DNA of 64,000 nucleotides from Calothrix sp. 336/3 (GTDB lineage Bacteria; Cyanobacteriota; Cyanobacteriia; Cyanobacteriales; Nostocaceae). This document shows positions 8,652 to 18,325 of this stretch, piece after piece. Position 1 is the first letter of the stretch, and each line of letters begins with the position of its first letter. A program made the position numbers and the translations under genes. Under the pieces are notes generated by a model, which worked only from the letters and a program-made list of their open reading frames with translations, searched no databases and was not told the origin of the DNA. The stretch covers positions 5,682,700 to 5,746,699 of the forward strand of contig NZ_CP011382.1 of assembly GCF_000734895.2 (NCBI RefSeq). The letters are read 5' to 3'.

Positions 8652-10192
8652 TTACTGCTCAACGTAGTACCCAGGTGAGTGCAGCCACAGTCACTAGTAA
8701 AAATAATAAATCAGGCTTTACTCTTGCTATTTGGCAACCGGCTGGTAATCTTTCAGAAGTTATTGCCCGTGTATCTATTAAGGGTAAACGTAATCAAGGA
8801 TACTTTAAAGAAAGATTCATTGGTGACTACAAATATAAAATTCAGCAAAAGGCAAAATTTGTTAAAGGTCTGAAATCTGGAGACAGAGTAGTAGTTCGTC
8901 TGTACGATTTAGAAAATCGCTTTCTTGGCTACAGTGAATTTGAATGTTTACAAACCAATAGTGCTGTTAACTTAATTTTGTCAGAAAATCCTTCACAATA
9001 CAAAGTTGTACGTACTGTTTATGGTGCTGATGCTAACTTTGACGGCAATGTGGATACAGGTAGTACAACCTACGACTATTTTACTCAGGTGGATAATGGG
9101 CTAAGCTCCACCGTTGGCGATCGCCAGGTGACTTTCCTAAGCAGTTCTCGACAAATTAATATTAGTCAGTTTCAAGTTGCAGGGGTGTCCGCAGTTGCAA
9201 CGAAAAGCGTTTATCCCAATTCTTTTACTCAGGGTAAATATGCTGTAGTCCGAAAATCAATGAGTATTTTCAGTTCTACCCAAGCAGCAGCATTACAAGC
9301 AGTACCTGGACAATTAGTACAAATCAAAGAAGTGGATAGTGATTCCAGCTTTGATGTTAGTCAATTGATGATGGCATATCGGGAAGTAGGAGTAGCCCGT
9401 AATATCCAAGTTAAATTTTCCGATGTGGCAAGTAACCACTGGGCACAAGACTTTATCGCAGAATTGGCAGCATTAGAAATTATCGAGGGTTTCCCCAATG
9501 GCACTTTTCGTCCTGATGAACAAGTAAACCGTGCCCAATTTGCGGCAATGTTGAGTCAAGCGTTTGAGAAAGTAAAAGTCCGCAATGCCTTGAAATTTAA
9601 GGATGTGAGCAGCAATTTCTGGGCTTATAGTGCTATCCGTGAAGCCTATGAAATGGGCTTTTTAGGAATTATAGATAGTGAGTTTAAACCGACTCAAGAG
9701 TTATCCCGCCTAGAAGTGTTGATAGCACTAGCAAAAGGACTAAATTATACCGTCACGGGTTCAACTGAGAGGATTTTAACAGCCTATACAGATGCTACGA
9801 GTATACGTAGTGATGTTCGTAGTGCGATCGCTGCTCTCACCGAACGAGGTATAGTAGTCAACTATCCCAACGTCCAATCTTTAAACCCTGGAAAAGTTGC
9901 CACACGAGCTGAAGTCAGTGCCTTAATCTACAAAGCTTTGGTCAGTACAGGCACAGTTACTGATATTTCCTCAGAATATACTGTCGGTAAAAGTGCAGAA
10001 CAAGCAGCAGTAGAGGAAGAAAACGAGACCAAAACTCGTCGCCATTGTAACCAGGGTATTGGTAATGGTTCCGAAGGATGTGACCCTGGAAATTCTCGTC
10101 CCCATGGTGGCAGCAATGATGAAACAGGAAGAACTCCTGGAAACAAAAAGTAATTATCACTAATAATTACTGATAGATAATTACCTAATCAG

Positions 10193-10238
10193 AATCAGAG
10201 ATTAAATTTAGAGATTTAGTCTCTGATTTCTAGTTTTT
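10193..10238 (+). terminator. intrinsic terminator after the SLH gene
   Basis: A 15-bp stem with one G-T wobble (AATCAGAGATTAAAT with ATTTAGTCTCTGATT, 10193-10228) is followed by a short T-run (TAGTTTTTAG). It lies 40 bp past the SLH stop codon and may also serve the convergent mscS-like gene. Confidence 0.65.
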
Positions 10239-10293
10239 AGACCAGCGAAATTATAGACTTGTACATGAAAAATTGAAATTTCTTGCCGTATTG

Positions 10294-11379
10294 CTAAACT
10301 TCAGTCAGGGTATTGATGTTACCATTGCCATTCCCCTTACCATTTTTGTGTAAATAAATATTCTGGATGGGATAGGGAATTTTAATTCCTTCTTCGATAT
10401 AACGCTTATGCAATTTTTTGACAAATAAATGCTTGGCTAAACGTTGATCAAAAAATTCATTAACTCGCATAAACAAGGTGAAATCAATACTAGAATCACC
10501 GAACCGATGAAATCTGATAAAGGGTTCATACTCCATCTGTTCTGGGGAAACTTCTTGCATTACCTCCTGGGCGATCGCCACAGTAATTTTCTCGACTTTC
10601 TCTAAATCGCTATCATAAGCAACTCCCAATTCCACAGTCACAGTTACTTCTTTGACGGGCAGATTGTAATTAGTGAAAATTGCCGTACTCAATTTAGAAT
10701 TGGGAATAATTACCACATTATTTGATAATTCCTTGATAATAGTATTCCTCCAGGAAATATCAATCACGTAGCCTTCATGGGCACCATCTAATTTGATGTA
10801 GTCTCCAGTGCGTACCTGTTTGGAAATAATTAAATAAAATCCCGCAAATAAATTAGCTAGGGTATCTTGCAGTGCCAAACCAACAGCTAAACCCCCCACT
10901 CCTAGAGTTGTAACTATTGCTGTCACCTGGACACCCATGGTTTGCAGAATAATCAGGGTTCCTAAAATAATAATAGCAATTTTAGCTAAATTCGAGAGTA
11001 GAGAAGCAGAAACGCCTTCTGATTTTTGCAGAAATAAAGTGACAAAACCCGCAGCTAGTCGAGCGCAAACAAGAGTCACCGAATAAAGAAAAACTATGGT
11101 AATAACGCGCTTGAGAACGTCTTCCAGATTTTCCTTGAGGGGATAACTGAGAATCGCAGCAAAACAACCACCTAAACTTAACCAGATAAAAGTCATGCGA
11201 TGGAGAGCGCGAAAAATAATCTGGTTTCCTGGTATCTGTTTGCCAACAACAAACTTTTTCAGCTTTTTGATGACGACTTTTTCACCAATAATTCCGGTGA
11301 ACAAGCCAAGGAAGATAAAGCTTGTAGGAAGAATAAACTGCATCATAATCAACTCGAAATCGTTAATGGGAAACACCAT
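10294..11379 (-). CDS. MscS-family mechanosensitive ion channel
   Basis: The 361-residue membrane protein has about four hydrophobic segments. The last is the pore-lining helix and cytosolic entry of MscS channels (LGVGGLAVGLALQDTLANLFAGFYL). A beta domain follows (VRTGDYIKLDG; GYVIDISWRNTIIK; VIIPNSKLS) and then the alpha/beta C-terminal domain. Such channels open under membrane tension to release solutes after osmotic downshock. The C-terminal Gly/Asn-rich tail is low complexity. It is convergent with the SLH gene and divergent from the deacetylase-like gene. Confidence 0.92.
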   Translation of the reverse strand: MVFPINDFELIMMQFILPTSFIFLGLFTGIIGEKVVIKKLKKFVVGKQIPGNQIIFRALHRMTFIWLSLGGCFAAILSYPLKENLEDVLKRVITIVFLYSVTLVCARLAAGFVTLFLQKSEGVSASLLSNLAKIAIIILGTLIILQTMGVQVTAIVTTLGVGGLAVGLALQDTLANLFAGFYLIISKQVRTGDYIKLDGAHEGYVIDISWRNTIIKELSNNVVIIPNSKLSTAIFTNYNLPVKEVTVTVELGVAYDSDLEKVEKITVAIAQEVMQEVSPEQMEYEPFIRFHRFGDSSIDFTLFMRVNEFFDQRLAKHLFVKKLHKRYIEEGIKIPYPIQNIYLHKNGKGNGNGNINTLTEV

Positions 11380-11518
11380 TGATATTTGGACTTTTTCGTT
11401 TGATAATCATCATCTATCTTGTTTTTTAGGGAATATGTAGTGGAAAATAGATAGACGATTTGCTATAGCACCCTGTTTTAGAATAGCGAATGATTGCCAA
11501 ATCAGCTAATAGTTATCC

Positions 11519-12436
11519 ATGGACTTGCCGATTATTTATCATCCCGATTATGTAGCTCCTTTACCTGAGGGACATCGCTTCCCCATGGCAAAATTCCGGC
11601 AATTATATGAGTTACTGTTACTTGATGGTGTTGCCACAATTGAACAATTTCACGCTCCAGAAGTTCCAATGCGGGAATTAATTGAATTAGTCCACATCCC
11701 GGAATATGTACAAGCATATTGTCAAGGAACCCTTGATTATAAAGCACAACGGCGCATTGGTTTACCCTGGAGTCCAGCTTTAGCTCATCGTACTTGTATT
11801 GCGGTAGGGGGAACAATTCTCACGGCAAAATTAGCCCTCAAGCAGGGTTTAGCTTGCAATACTGCGGGGGGAACCCATCATGCTTTTCCGAGTTATGGCT
11901 CTGGTTTTTGTATTTTTAATGATTTGGCGATCGCCTGTCGAGTCTTACAAAAATTAGGGTTGGTACAGCGGATTTTAATTGTGGATTTGGATGTGCATCA
12001 AGGAGATGGTACGGCTTTTATTTTCCAAAATGATGCCAGCGTCTTCACCTTTTCCATGCATTGTGAAGTCAATTTTCCTGGAACTAAACAACAAAGTGAT
12101 TTGGATATTCCCCTACCGGAGGGAATGGAAGATGATAGTTATTTGCAAACCCTGGCGAAGTATTTACCTGATTTACTTACGGATATTAAGCCAGACTTAG
12201 TATTATATGATGCTGGTGTTGACCCCCATATCGGCGATCGCCTCGGTAAATTAGCTCTGACAGATGAGGGAATTTTTCGCCGAGAAATGCAGGTTCTAGG
12301 TACTTGTGTTGCCGCAGGTTTTCCCGTTGCTTGTGTCATTGGTGGAGGTTATGCAGATGACCTCAAATCCTTGGTATGGCGACATTCTCTGGTTCACCGT
12401 GCCGCCAGTCAAACTTATTATCAGTATCGATTGTGA
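11519..12436 (+). CDS. histone deacetylase / AcuC-like family hydrolase
   Basis: The 305-residue protein has the arginase-deacetylase fold signature: GGTHHAF (general-base histidine pair), the zinc ligands in DLDVHQGDGTA, and DAGVDPH near the C-terminus. The family includes lysine deacetylases, acetylpolyamine hydrolases and acetoin-utilisation proteins; the substrate cannot be told from the sequence. The start is the ATG just after CAGCTAATAGTTATCC. It is monocistronic by position. A minus-strand terminator lies between it and the convergent peptidase gene. Confidence 0.9.
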   Translation: MDLPIIYHPDYVAPLPEGHRFPMAKFRQLYELLLLDGVATIEQFHAPEVPMRELIELVHIPEYVQAYCQGTLDYKAQRRIGLPWSPALAHRTCIAVGGTILTAKLALKQGLACNTAGGTHHAFPSYGSGFCIFNDLAIACRVLQKLGLVQRILIVDLDVHQGDGTAFIFQNDASVFTFSMHCEVNFPGTKQQSDLDIPLPEGMEDDSYLQTLAKYLPDLLTDIKPDLVLYDAGVDPHIGDRLGKLALTDEGIFRREMQVLGTCVAAGFPVACVIGGGYADDLKSLVWRHSLVHRAASQTYYQYRL

Positions 12437-12495
12437 GTGAGAGACGCGATGTATCATGTCTCTACATTTTGTGTTTACGGTTTGATTAATCTCGT

Positions 12496-12522
12496 AAAAA
12501 AAGAGCGAACATTTGTTCGCCC
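12496..12522 (-). terminator. intrinsic terminator of the M23 peptidase gene
   Basis: Read on the minus strand, a stem GCGAAC/GTTCGC with a four-base loop is followed directly by seven T. It lies about 35 bp past the minus-strand peptidase stop codon. The same hairpin may also slow the convergent deacetylase-like transcript. Confidence 0.75.
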
Positions 12523-12554
12523 TAGGGAAGATTAAAAGATGATTGCTTAGATAT

Positions 12555-14120
12555 CTAAGAACCCGGTTGCCGTAAAGCTTGGGTTGTGGGAACAGGTTGC
12601 AACATTTGACTTAGGGCAGAATTTAATTCCACTCCGGGGTCAACTGCTACCCAACCTTGAGGAGTTAGCTGACGGACTTCAAAGTGTAAATGGGGTCCTG
12701 TTGAATTACCTGTGCTACCAACTTGCCCAATGACAGTTCCTTTTTCTACCCATTGCCCTGGTTGGACAAAAATGGCGGACATGTGACCGTAGAGGGTTTG
12801 TTGAGCATTATTGTGGTTGAGAACTACCGTCATCCCGTAACCACCGACCCAATCAGCGATTTCCACCTGACCTGTGTAGGCAGCTAGAACGGGTGTACCC
12901 ATGGCAGCACCAATATCGATACCAGCATGGAAGCGGCGATCGCCAGTAATCGGATGAGTTCGCCAACCAAATAAGGAGGTAATGGGTGAAGCAACACTCA
13001 AGGGATACATTAAACCGGAGCCACTGTAAGGTACTCTGCCAGCATAGGCAATCCGGGGTAAGGTACTAGCTAAGGGAATGTTATAGGCAACAGTACTAGC
13101 ACGGGGAGTAAAACCTTCCTCTGTTATGGGAGCAGAGAGGGTTCCCGCAGTGGGAGCTAGGGGTGTCGCACTAACGGTTGTTGTGGGATAAAAATTGCTG
13201 GGAGTAGGAATAAAACGGTTGGGATTATAGCTGCTCTTGGAGACAGGACTATTTCCTAAGCGAGAATTCCAGGCGATCGCCCGCGAAACACCATTAGGAA
13301 TCACCCTTGTTCCCTGCCAAGTGCCATTCCTTCTCATAGTGGAATTAGAACCAGCATTGGCGATATTTGCTAATTGACTATTCCGTAGCCAAGTAGGAGT
13401 AGCTTTTTTCTCAGTAGCAACAGGTGTTTTCACACAGGAATTACTAGCCACACCCTGCCCTAAAACCGCACGACAATTGCTATTCCGTTCCGTGACAACT
13501 ACAGAATCAGGAGCTTGGTATTTACCAGGATTCTCTGCACTATAGTCTGTAGGGTCAATATAGGTATTGTTGTAATCCTTGGGTTTACCTGCGGTGCTAT
13601 TGCTGGAGTTATTTCCAGAAGGTTGGGCTACGGTTGGTAATTTTTCTGGAGAATCCTGCCTGGATGTAGGTGTGTTAATTTCTACCTGCGGTTTCTCTTG
13701 GGAAATGGAATTTTCTGAGCTTTCGACCTTGGGTTGAGAAATTTCTACCTGTTGCCGCCAATTCCTCACACGAGTCAAAGTTTCCGGTGTGGAATTTTTA
13801 ACTTGGGCAACCTGCGGTTTGCGCCGTAGTTTTTGGCTAAGTCTGGTACGACGTTGGGAAAATTCTGGCTGTTTGGCACTAGGTTCTGGCGCAGCAGTAG
13901 TGCGTACCCGTTCCACAGTATCTTTTTTAACAGGAGCGGTGACAGAATTTTGTTCCGCCGTGGGCACAATATTGTCGATCGCGGATTCTGCTTGGGCAAC
14001 AACCAAACCACTGCTACCGAGGAGACTGACACTACCCAAGAGACAGAGACTTTGGGCTGGTAAGCTTTTGTGCCATGGTTGAGGTGGGCGATCTTTGTCA
14101 GAGTTTTGGCGCTGCGTCAT
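12555..14120 (-). CDS. M23-family (LytM-type) peptidase, envelope
   Basis: The 521-residue protein has an N-terminal hydrophobic segment after a basic start (about 18-42, LPAQSLCLLGSVSLLGSSG), consistent with a signal peptide or anchor. A long Ser/Pro/Asn-rich low-complexity linker follows, then a C-terminal M23 domain (about 385-500). Zinc-site motifs are HAGIDIGAAMGTPV, GHMS and HLHFEVR. Domains of this type cut peptidoglycan cross-bridges or activate amidases during cell division and envelope remodelling. All metal ligands expected in the motifs are present, so it is probably catalytic. Its own terminator lies downstream at 12496-12522. Confidence 0.93.
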   Translation of the reverse strand: MTQRQNSDKDRPPQPWHKSLPAQSLCLLGSVSLLGSSGLVVAQAESAIDNIVPTAEQNSVTAPVKKDTVERVRTTAAPEPSAKQPEFSQRRTRLSQKLRRKPQVAQVKNSTPETLTRVRNWRQQVEISQPKVESSENSISQEKPQVEINTPTSRQDSPEKLPTVAQPSGNNSSNSTAGKPKDYNNTYIDPTDYSAENPGKYQAPDSVVVTERNSNCRAVLGQGVASNSCVKTPVATEKKATPTWLRNSQLANIANAGSNSTMRRNGTWQGTRVIPNGVSRAIAWNSRLGNSPVSKSSYNPNRFIPTPSNFYPTTTVSATPLAPTAGTLSAPITEEGFTPRASTVAYNIPLASTLPRIAYAGRVPYSGSGLMYPLSVASPITSLFGWRTHPITGDRRFHAGIDIGAAMGTPVLAAYTGQVEIADWVGGYGMTVVLNHNNAQQTLYGHMSAIFVQPGQWVEKGTVIGQVGSTGNSTGPHLHFEVRQLTPQGWVAVDPGVELNSALSQMLQPVPTTQALRQPGS

Positions 14121-14273
14121 TGGTTCTCTGGTGTTGTGTGAATTAGCTTAAACAAATTATCTCTGTGTTTTCTCAGTCCAAATTTGAAAGTTACTTAAAA
14201 ATTTGGCTAAGAGGCATCAATTTTAGGCTTTAGATTTGAGATTGGGAAATGAACCCGAGGAAACAGGGAATGG

Positions 14274-15152
14274 TTATTCAGTTAATTTACAGAACAAACC
14301 TTCTCCTTTCTCCCTTCCTGAATCAACACTGTTTTTATAACCCAAACTGATTGTACCGGGCTGAAGGCAAATTTCTGATGTGATTAATTTTTTAAATTGG
14401 GGCGTATCCATACGCACACATAATTCTCCTTGAGGATTAACACCAACTACAGTCCCTGATTCTTCATTGACAGCAACGCGATCGCCAATATTAATCAGTA
14501 ACTCTAGATAGTGCGACATTAATATATTCACACCTTCTTGGAAAAAACACTGTATACCGGACTCTATTCCCCATAAAACTTTTGCTGCCAGACTTTCTAA
14601 ATCCGGAATCTGGTGGGAATTGTTTGCCCTTTGCCAGCTTTGTAAGCTAATTCCTGTTTCTGGCACTTGATTATCCCAATTAATCCCGACACCAATCACC
14701 GCTTGAGTAATCTTACCCTGTTGTATCTTGGTTTCTGTGAGAATACCGCCTAACTTACGCTGATTAATCACCAAATCATTGGGCCATTTTATCCCCACTG
14801 GTACTCCCTGCTGTCTTAATCCCTGGGCGATTCCCCAAGCTGTAGCAAAGGTAAGTTGATAGCTATTACTGGCAGCAATTTCCGTTTGTAATGCCACAGA
14901 AAGATATAGTCCCCCACCTGGGGAAACCCACTGTCGTCCCCATTGTCCCCGCCCCGCAGTTTGCTGAGTCGCAATCACAACAGTTCCAGTTTTCGCTCCT
15001 GCGGCTAGATATGACCACAGTGCTTTGTTTGTAGAATCAACAGTCTCTAGTATATGTAGAGAAAATGGTATGTGAGTAGACTTCGATTCTTTTTGTAACG
15101 CCAATTCTAATTTGTCTCGATTTAATCCCACAGAGTCCACCAAAAGTTGCAA
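14274..15152 (-). CDS. birA: biotin--[acetyl-CoA-carboxylase] ligase
   Basis: This enzyme attaches biotin to the carrier protein of acetyl-CoA carboxylase. The 292-residue protein has the ligase signatures VDSTNKALW, QTAGRGQWGRQWVSP, GIKWPNDLVINQRKLGGIL and IGVGINW. There is no N-terminal helix-turn-helix, so it is a group I (non-repressor) type. The longest frame begins at a TTG; a GTG four codons later is an equally possible start, so the first residues are uncertain. It is divergent from pgeF with a 117-bp shared promoter region. Confidence 0.93.
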   Translation of the reverse strand: MQLLVDSVGLNRDKLELALQKESKSTHIPFSLHILETVDSTNKALWSYLAAGAKTGTVVIATQQTAGRGQWGRQWVSPGGGLYLSVALQTEIAASNSYQLTFATAWGIAQGLRQQGVPVGIKWPNDLVINQRKLGGILTETKIQQGKITQAVIGVGINWDNQVPETGISLQSWQRANNSHQIPDLESLAAKVLWGIESGIQCFFQEGVNILMSHYLELLINIGDRVAVNEESGTVVGVNPQGELCVRMDTPQFKKLITSEICLQPGTISLGYKNSVDSGREKGEGLFCKLTE

Positions 15153-15269
15153 TTTTTCTTGTCTTGAGGGTGTGAATTCTTCCTATTCCTGCCCTCTACT
15201 ACCCATTACCTATTCCCTATCTCCAATTCCTGTTATCTTAAGTACCGCAGTTACTGTTCCTGTATTACC

Positions 15270-16067
15270 ATGCTCCATACTTGGCAATGGCAAAATTGGG
15301 AAGGGATGCCCTACCTAACTTGCAGCATTTTAGAAGACTTTACCCATGGTTTTTTTACACAGCAGTTTTGGTTGCGTCCTCCGGAGGAATTGACGAAGAT
15401 ATTGCATCCAGAGGCTTTAGGATACCGTTTGAAGCAGGTACATGGCAATACGGTGCTGACACCCAGGGAAATTACTAATTTATTAGCTAATTCTGAAAAT
15501 TCAGAAAATACTGAAGAAGTCAAGCTGGCAGAGGGGGACGGTTTAATGAGTGAAACATCTTTGCAAGCTGTCTGGGTCGCTTCTGCTGATTGTACCCCGG
15601 CGTTGATTGGGGATATCGTTACTGGGCAAGTTGCGGCAGTTCATGCTGGTTGGCGAGGAACCGCAAGGAAAATTATTCCCCAGGCAATTCACCGTTTGCT
15701 CACGACTGGAAGCAAGCTAGAAAATTTGCGGATTGCTCTTGGTCCAGCGATCGCCCCAGAAGTTTATCAAGTTTCTACTCAAACCGCTTTGGAAGTTGGA
15801 GCCAGTATTATACCACAAGATGATGCAAATTTACTGTTGGCAGCATTGGAATCTTTGCCCGATTCTCCCATTCTTCCCGACCCTCATCCTGACAGGTTAC
15901 GTTTGGATGTGCGGCGAGTCAATGCTTTACAGATGGAAGGCTTAGGGATTAGTCAAGAACAAATAGCGATCGCCCCCTATTGCACTTTTCAAAGTCCAGA
16001 ATATTTCTTTTCCTACCGTCGGGAAAAACTCAAAAAAGTTCAATGGTCAGGGATTGTCAGTCGCTAA
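15270..16067 (+). CDS. pgeF: peptidoglycan editing factor PgeF (YfiH / polyphenol-oxidase family)
   Basis: The 265-residue protein carries the Cu/Zn-binding motifs of the family: KQVHGNTVLTP, SADCTPALIGD and AAVHAGWRGTARKI, followed by GPAIAPEVYQV and APYCTFQSPEYFFSYRR. PgeF hydrolyses wrongly built peptidoglycan precursors; members were earlier described as laccases or purine nucleosidases. The ATG at 15270 gives the usual N-terminus (HTWQWQNWEGMPYLTCSIL). Length is normal. Confidence 0.93.
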   Translation: MLHTWQWQNWEGMPYLTCSILEDFTHGFFTQQFWLRPPEELTKILHPEALGYRLKQVHGNTVLTPREITNLLANSENSENTEEVKLAEGDGLMSETSLQAVWVASADCTPALIGDIVTGQVAAVHAGWRGTARKIIPQAIHRLLTTGSKLENLRIALGPAIAPEVYQVSTQTALEVGASIIPQDDANLLLAALESLPDSPILPDPHPDRLRLDVRRVNALQMEGLGISQEQIAIAPYCTFQSPEYFFSYRREKLKKVQWSGIVSR

Positions 16068-17287
16068 TTCTGTTTGACCTCTCTTTCTTCAGGCAAGTAC
16101 TACAACTAAAATCAACCATATTGACTGCCCAAGGAGGTGATTGCCAATGCTTGCCTGAAATATCAGCACCTTGACCCCACACTGACCAAAGCTCTACCAC
16201 CGCAGCTAAATATGAATATTACAAAAGTTAATAATTATCTCAATATTTAATCGCAAAAATGCAACAAAAAATTGCGAAATATCATCCAATATGAACTATG
16301 ATTTAGTTAATCTTGAAACAGACAAAAAGCTCTTTTTAAGTAAAGTTTCATTGCAAAAATATTCCTCTCAAAAAAACAATGTTATTCTAATAATTGAAGC
16401 TAAATAAAAGCTTCCCTGGCAGATAAAGCAGCTAGATTGTAAAGTCCAAAATTGAAGAGGTAAAAACGCTGTTACATTTAAATCTGTCTCGTTTAAACAA
16501 AAAACAACAACACCCAACTCGAAACTTGATATTTCCTCAGCTATCGTAAATCAGGGGGCGCTGTTACTGCTTCACAGATGATGTGAGTGTGAAAGTACAT
16601 CCCTGGCTAGAATGAACAATAAGAGGAAATAACTCATTCAGTAGATGCTTGGGTGTTGTTGTTTTTTGTTGGATAAATATATAGTTATGTGAATATTGCA
16701 TCGGGGCTAATGGCGGTGTGACTCAGAGATTGACATCAAAAGATTATCGAGGCATGTCAATCATAAATCCTCAGCCAAAGGCAACTCTTCTAGTTTGGTG
16801 TTCCCACCGACAGTTCTCCACTCTGGGGCTAATCAGACTACTCTTTCCTCAGTACAGCTTGACCATACCTTGTTTCCAGAGTGCTGAAAGTTGTTAATTG
16901 AAGGACAAATTGCACTCTATACATGATATTTGTATAACAGCGACTTAATCTACTAAATGTCCAGTGAAACAGCTGTATCGATTTCAGCGAAATTTTGAGC
17001 GCCATCAGGGTGACTAGCTACAGAGTCAATGTAGTGATGCTGCTTTGTTGTGGCGATCGCCTGGATATTACCTATCAACACCCATTGACCAACTGAACGC
17101 TGGAGGATACAAAGGCAATTATTTCCTAAATCTTGTCTAAAATGCGTTTCCAGGGCGAAGTGGAGTGTTCTAGGCAAAATCCAACTTTCAGCTTGCTCCT
17201 AGAGCAAAAATATGGCTGTGAAACTAGTTAGAGATTAAGTGTCGCATCCTTAGCTGTGTTGAGCATCAAAATCTTTAAAGGGGAAAG
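16068..17287. other. 1.2-kb intergenic region upstream of psbV
   Basis: No gene is supported here. A 74-codon minus-strand frame at 16953-17177 lacks family resemblance. The notable structure is a 22-bp perfect inverted repeat (16496-16517 and 16649-16670), listed separately. The right end must contain the psbV promoter and leader; no clear -35/-10 pair is claimed. Confidence 0.5.
16496..16670. repeat. 22-bp perfect inverted repeat with 131-bp spacer
   Basis: The left arm (16496-16517, ending CAACAACACCCAA) is the exact reverse complement of the right arm (16649-16670, starting TTGGGTGTTGTTG). The arms are A/C- and G/T-biased. No obvious flanking direct repeat is seen. It could be a small MITE, or the closing stem of a structured RNA of about 175 nt. 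Confidence 0.75.
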
Positions 17288-17779
17288 ATGTTAAGAAGAT
17301 TTATTGGCATTTTTGTCGCTACTGTACTACTGACGTTTCAGTTCGTAGTCAATAGTGCCTCTGCGGTAGAACTGGACGAAACAACCCGTAGCGTAAAATT
17401 AAACGATAAGGGTGACAATATTGTCCTGAGTCTAAAACAGGTTAAAGAAGGTAAACAATTATTTCAATTTGCTTGTGCCCAATGTCATGCAGGTGGTGTC
17501 ACCAAAACCAACCAAAACGTTGGATTAGACCCAGAAACCTTGGCTTTAGCAACTCCCCCTCGCAATAATATCAACAGCTTGGTGGATTACATGAAAAATC
17601 CCACCACCTATGATGGAGAGGAAGAAATTTCGGAATTGCATCCTAGTACAAAGAGTGCAGACATTTTCACCGAAATGCGCAACTTAACCGACAAAGACTT
17701 GGAAGCGATCGCAGGACATATCCTCCTGCAACCCAAGATTGTCGGCGACAAATGGGGTGGTGGTAAGATTTACTACTAA
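17288..17779 (+). CDS. psbV: cytochrome c-550, photosystem II extrinsic subunit PsbV
   Basis: PsbV binds the lumenal face of photosystem II and stabilises the Mn4CaO5 cluster and its Ca/Cl requirement. The 163-residue precursor has a signal peptide (about 1-26, cleavage likely after SASA, giving a mature start VELDETT). A single covalent heme motif CAQCH follows, then the family C-terminus ending GGGKIYY. Length is exact for the family. The ATG is preceded by GGGGAAAG. A hairpin at 17802-17848 follows. No psbV2 or petJ is adjacent. Confidence 0.97.
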   Translation: MLRRFIGIFVATVLLTFQFVVNSASAVELDETTRSVKLNDKGDNIVLSLKQVKEGKQLFQFACAQCHAGGVTKTNQNVGLDPETLALATPPRNNINSLVDYMKNPTTYDGEEEISELHPSTKSADIFTEMRNLTDKDLEAIAGHILLQPKIVGDKWGGGKIYY

Positions 17780-17801
17780 AATCCAGATATAAATTGTTTC
17801 C

Positions 17802-17848
17802 AAGAGTCAGTGGGTGATGAATTTTCAGATTTAATTCCCCTGACTCTT
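17802..17848 (+). terminator. terminator-like hairpin after psbV
   Basis: AAGAGTCAG (17802-17810) pairs with CTGACTCTT (17840-17848), extended by GGG/CCC with a one-base bulge. The loop is long and no strong T-run follows, so termination efficiency is uncertain. Confidence 0.5.
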
Positions 17849-17887
17849 AATTGTGGCTGAAAGTAATCAGATATATTTCACACTTAA

Positions 17888-18322
17888 TTATTCAGCACTC
17901 TTTTTCCCCTCAGGAAAAGTTAGTTCCAGTTTCAAACAATTCCCACCATCAACTTGTAACTGATACTCAACTTTATCCATCAGGCGATTAATAATTAACC
18001 AACCATAACCACCTTCCTGTTTTTCCACAGGACTTGGCGGTGCATAGTCAGAGGTATCATAACCTTCACCACGATCCCAAATTTCGATCGCCAAATCTCG
18101 TTCTTTGAGTTCTAAACGAATCAAAACTGGCAAATAGGGCTGTTCCTTATGGGCATGGCGAACAACATTTGAATAGGCTTCTACTAGCGCTAAGCGCAGT
18201 CTACCGACTTGTTTTGACCAGTCTGTAGATTCTTTGAGTTGCACTTCCAAACATCCGAGTAACCAATTTTCGACAATGGTTAAAAACTTCAAGTCACTTG
18301 GTACGTGAAGCTCACTTTTCAT
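17888..18322 (-). CDS. anti-sigma-factor-type serine kinase (RsbW-like HATPase)
   Basis: The 144-residue protein is a single GHKL ATPase domain with the N box ALVEAYSNVVRHAHK, the G1 box IWDRGEGYD and the G2 box GGYGWLIINRLMD. RsbW-type kinases bind sigma factors or phosphorylate STAS anti-sigma antagonists. It starts 3 bp after the stop of the upstream PP2C phosphatase gene, so the two are surely co-transcribed. Together they form the kinase and phosphatase arms of a partner-switching module; no STAS antagonist gene is adjacent. Confidence 0.92.
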   Translation of the reverse strand: MKSELHVPSDLKFLTIVENWLLGCLEVQLKESTDWSKQVGRLRLALVEAYSNVVRHAHKEQPYLPVLIRLELKERDLAIEIWDRGEGYDTSDYAPPSPVEKQEGGYGWLIINRLMDKVEYQLQVDGGNCLKLELTFPEGKKSAE

Positions 18323-18325
18323 TGC

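Larger units (their letters stand above)
6816..10153 (+). pseudogene. S-layer homology (SLH) protein gene split by an insertion sequence
   Basis: The 5' piece (6816-7337) codes a signal sequence and an N-terminal domain typical of cyanobacterial SLH proteins (GVEASALQVVKAEKETWSDG, then GWRVTV and WVYRTD). The 3' piece (about 8655-10153) codes the rest: a beta-rich middle and three SLH repeats near the C-terminus (FSDVASNHWAQDF; FKDVSSNFWAYSA; a weaker third), then a Ser/Gly/Asn-rich tail. Removing 7339-8651 plus one copy of the 3-bp duplication TTA joins ...RQTV to TAQRSTQV in the same frame and would restore a protein of about 673 residues. SLH domains bind cell-wall polymers, so the intact product would sit at the outer envelope. 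At present a truncated 188-residue product, ending inside the IS, is expected. The downstream part may be read from a start near 8639. Confidence 0.88.

Noticed and set aside
16953..17177. 74-codon minus-strand frame upstream of psbV
   Set aside because: No family resemblance, no ribosome binding site of note, and it lies in a region expected to hold the psbV promoter.
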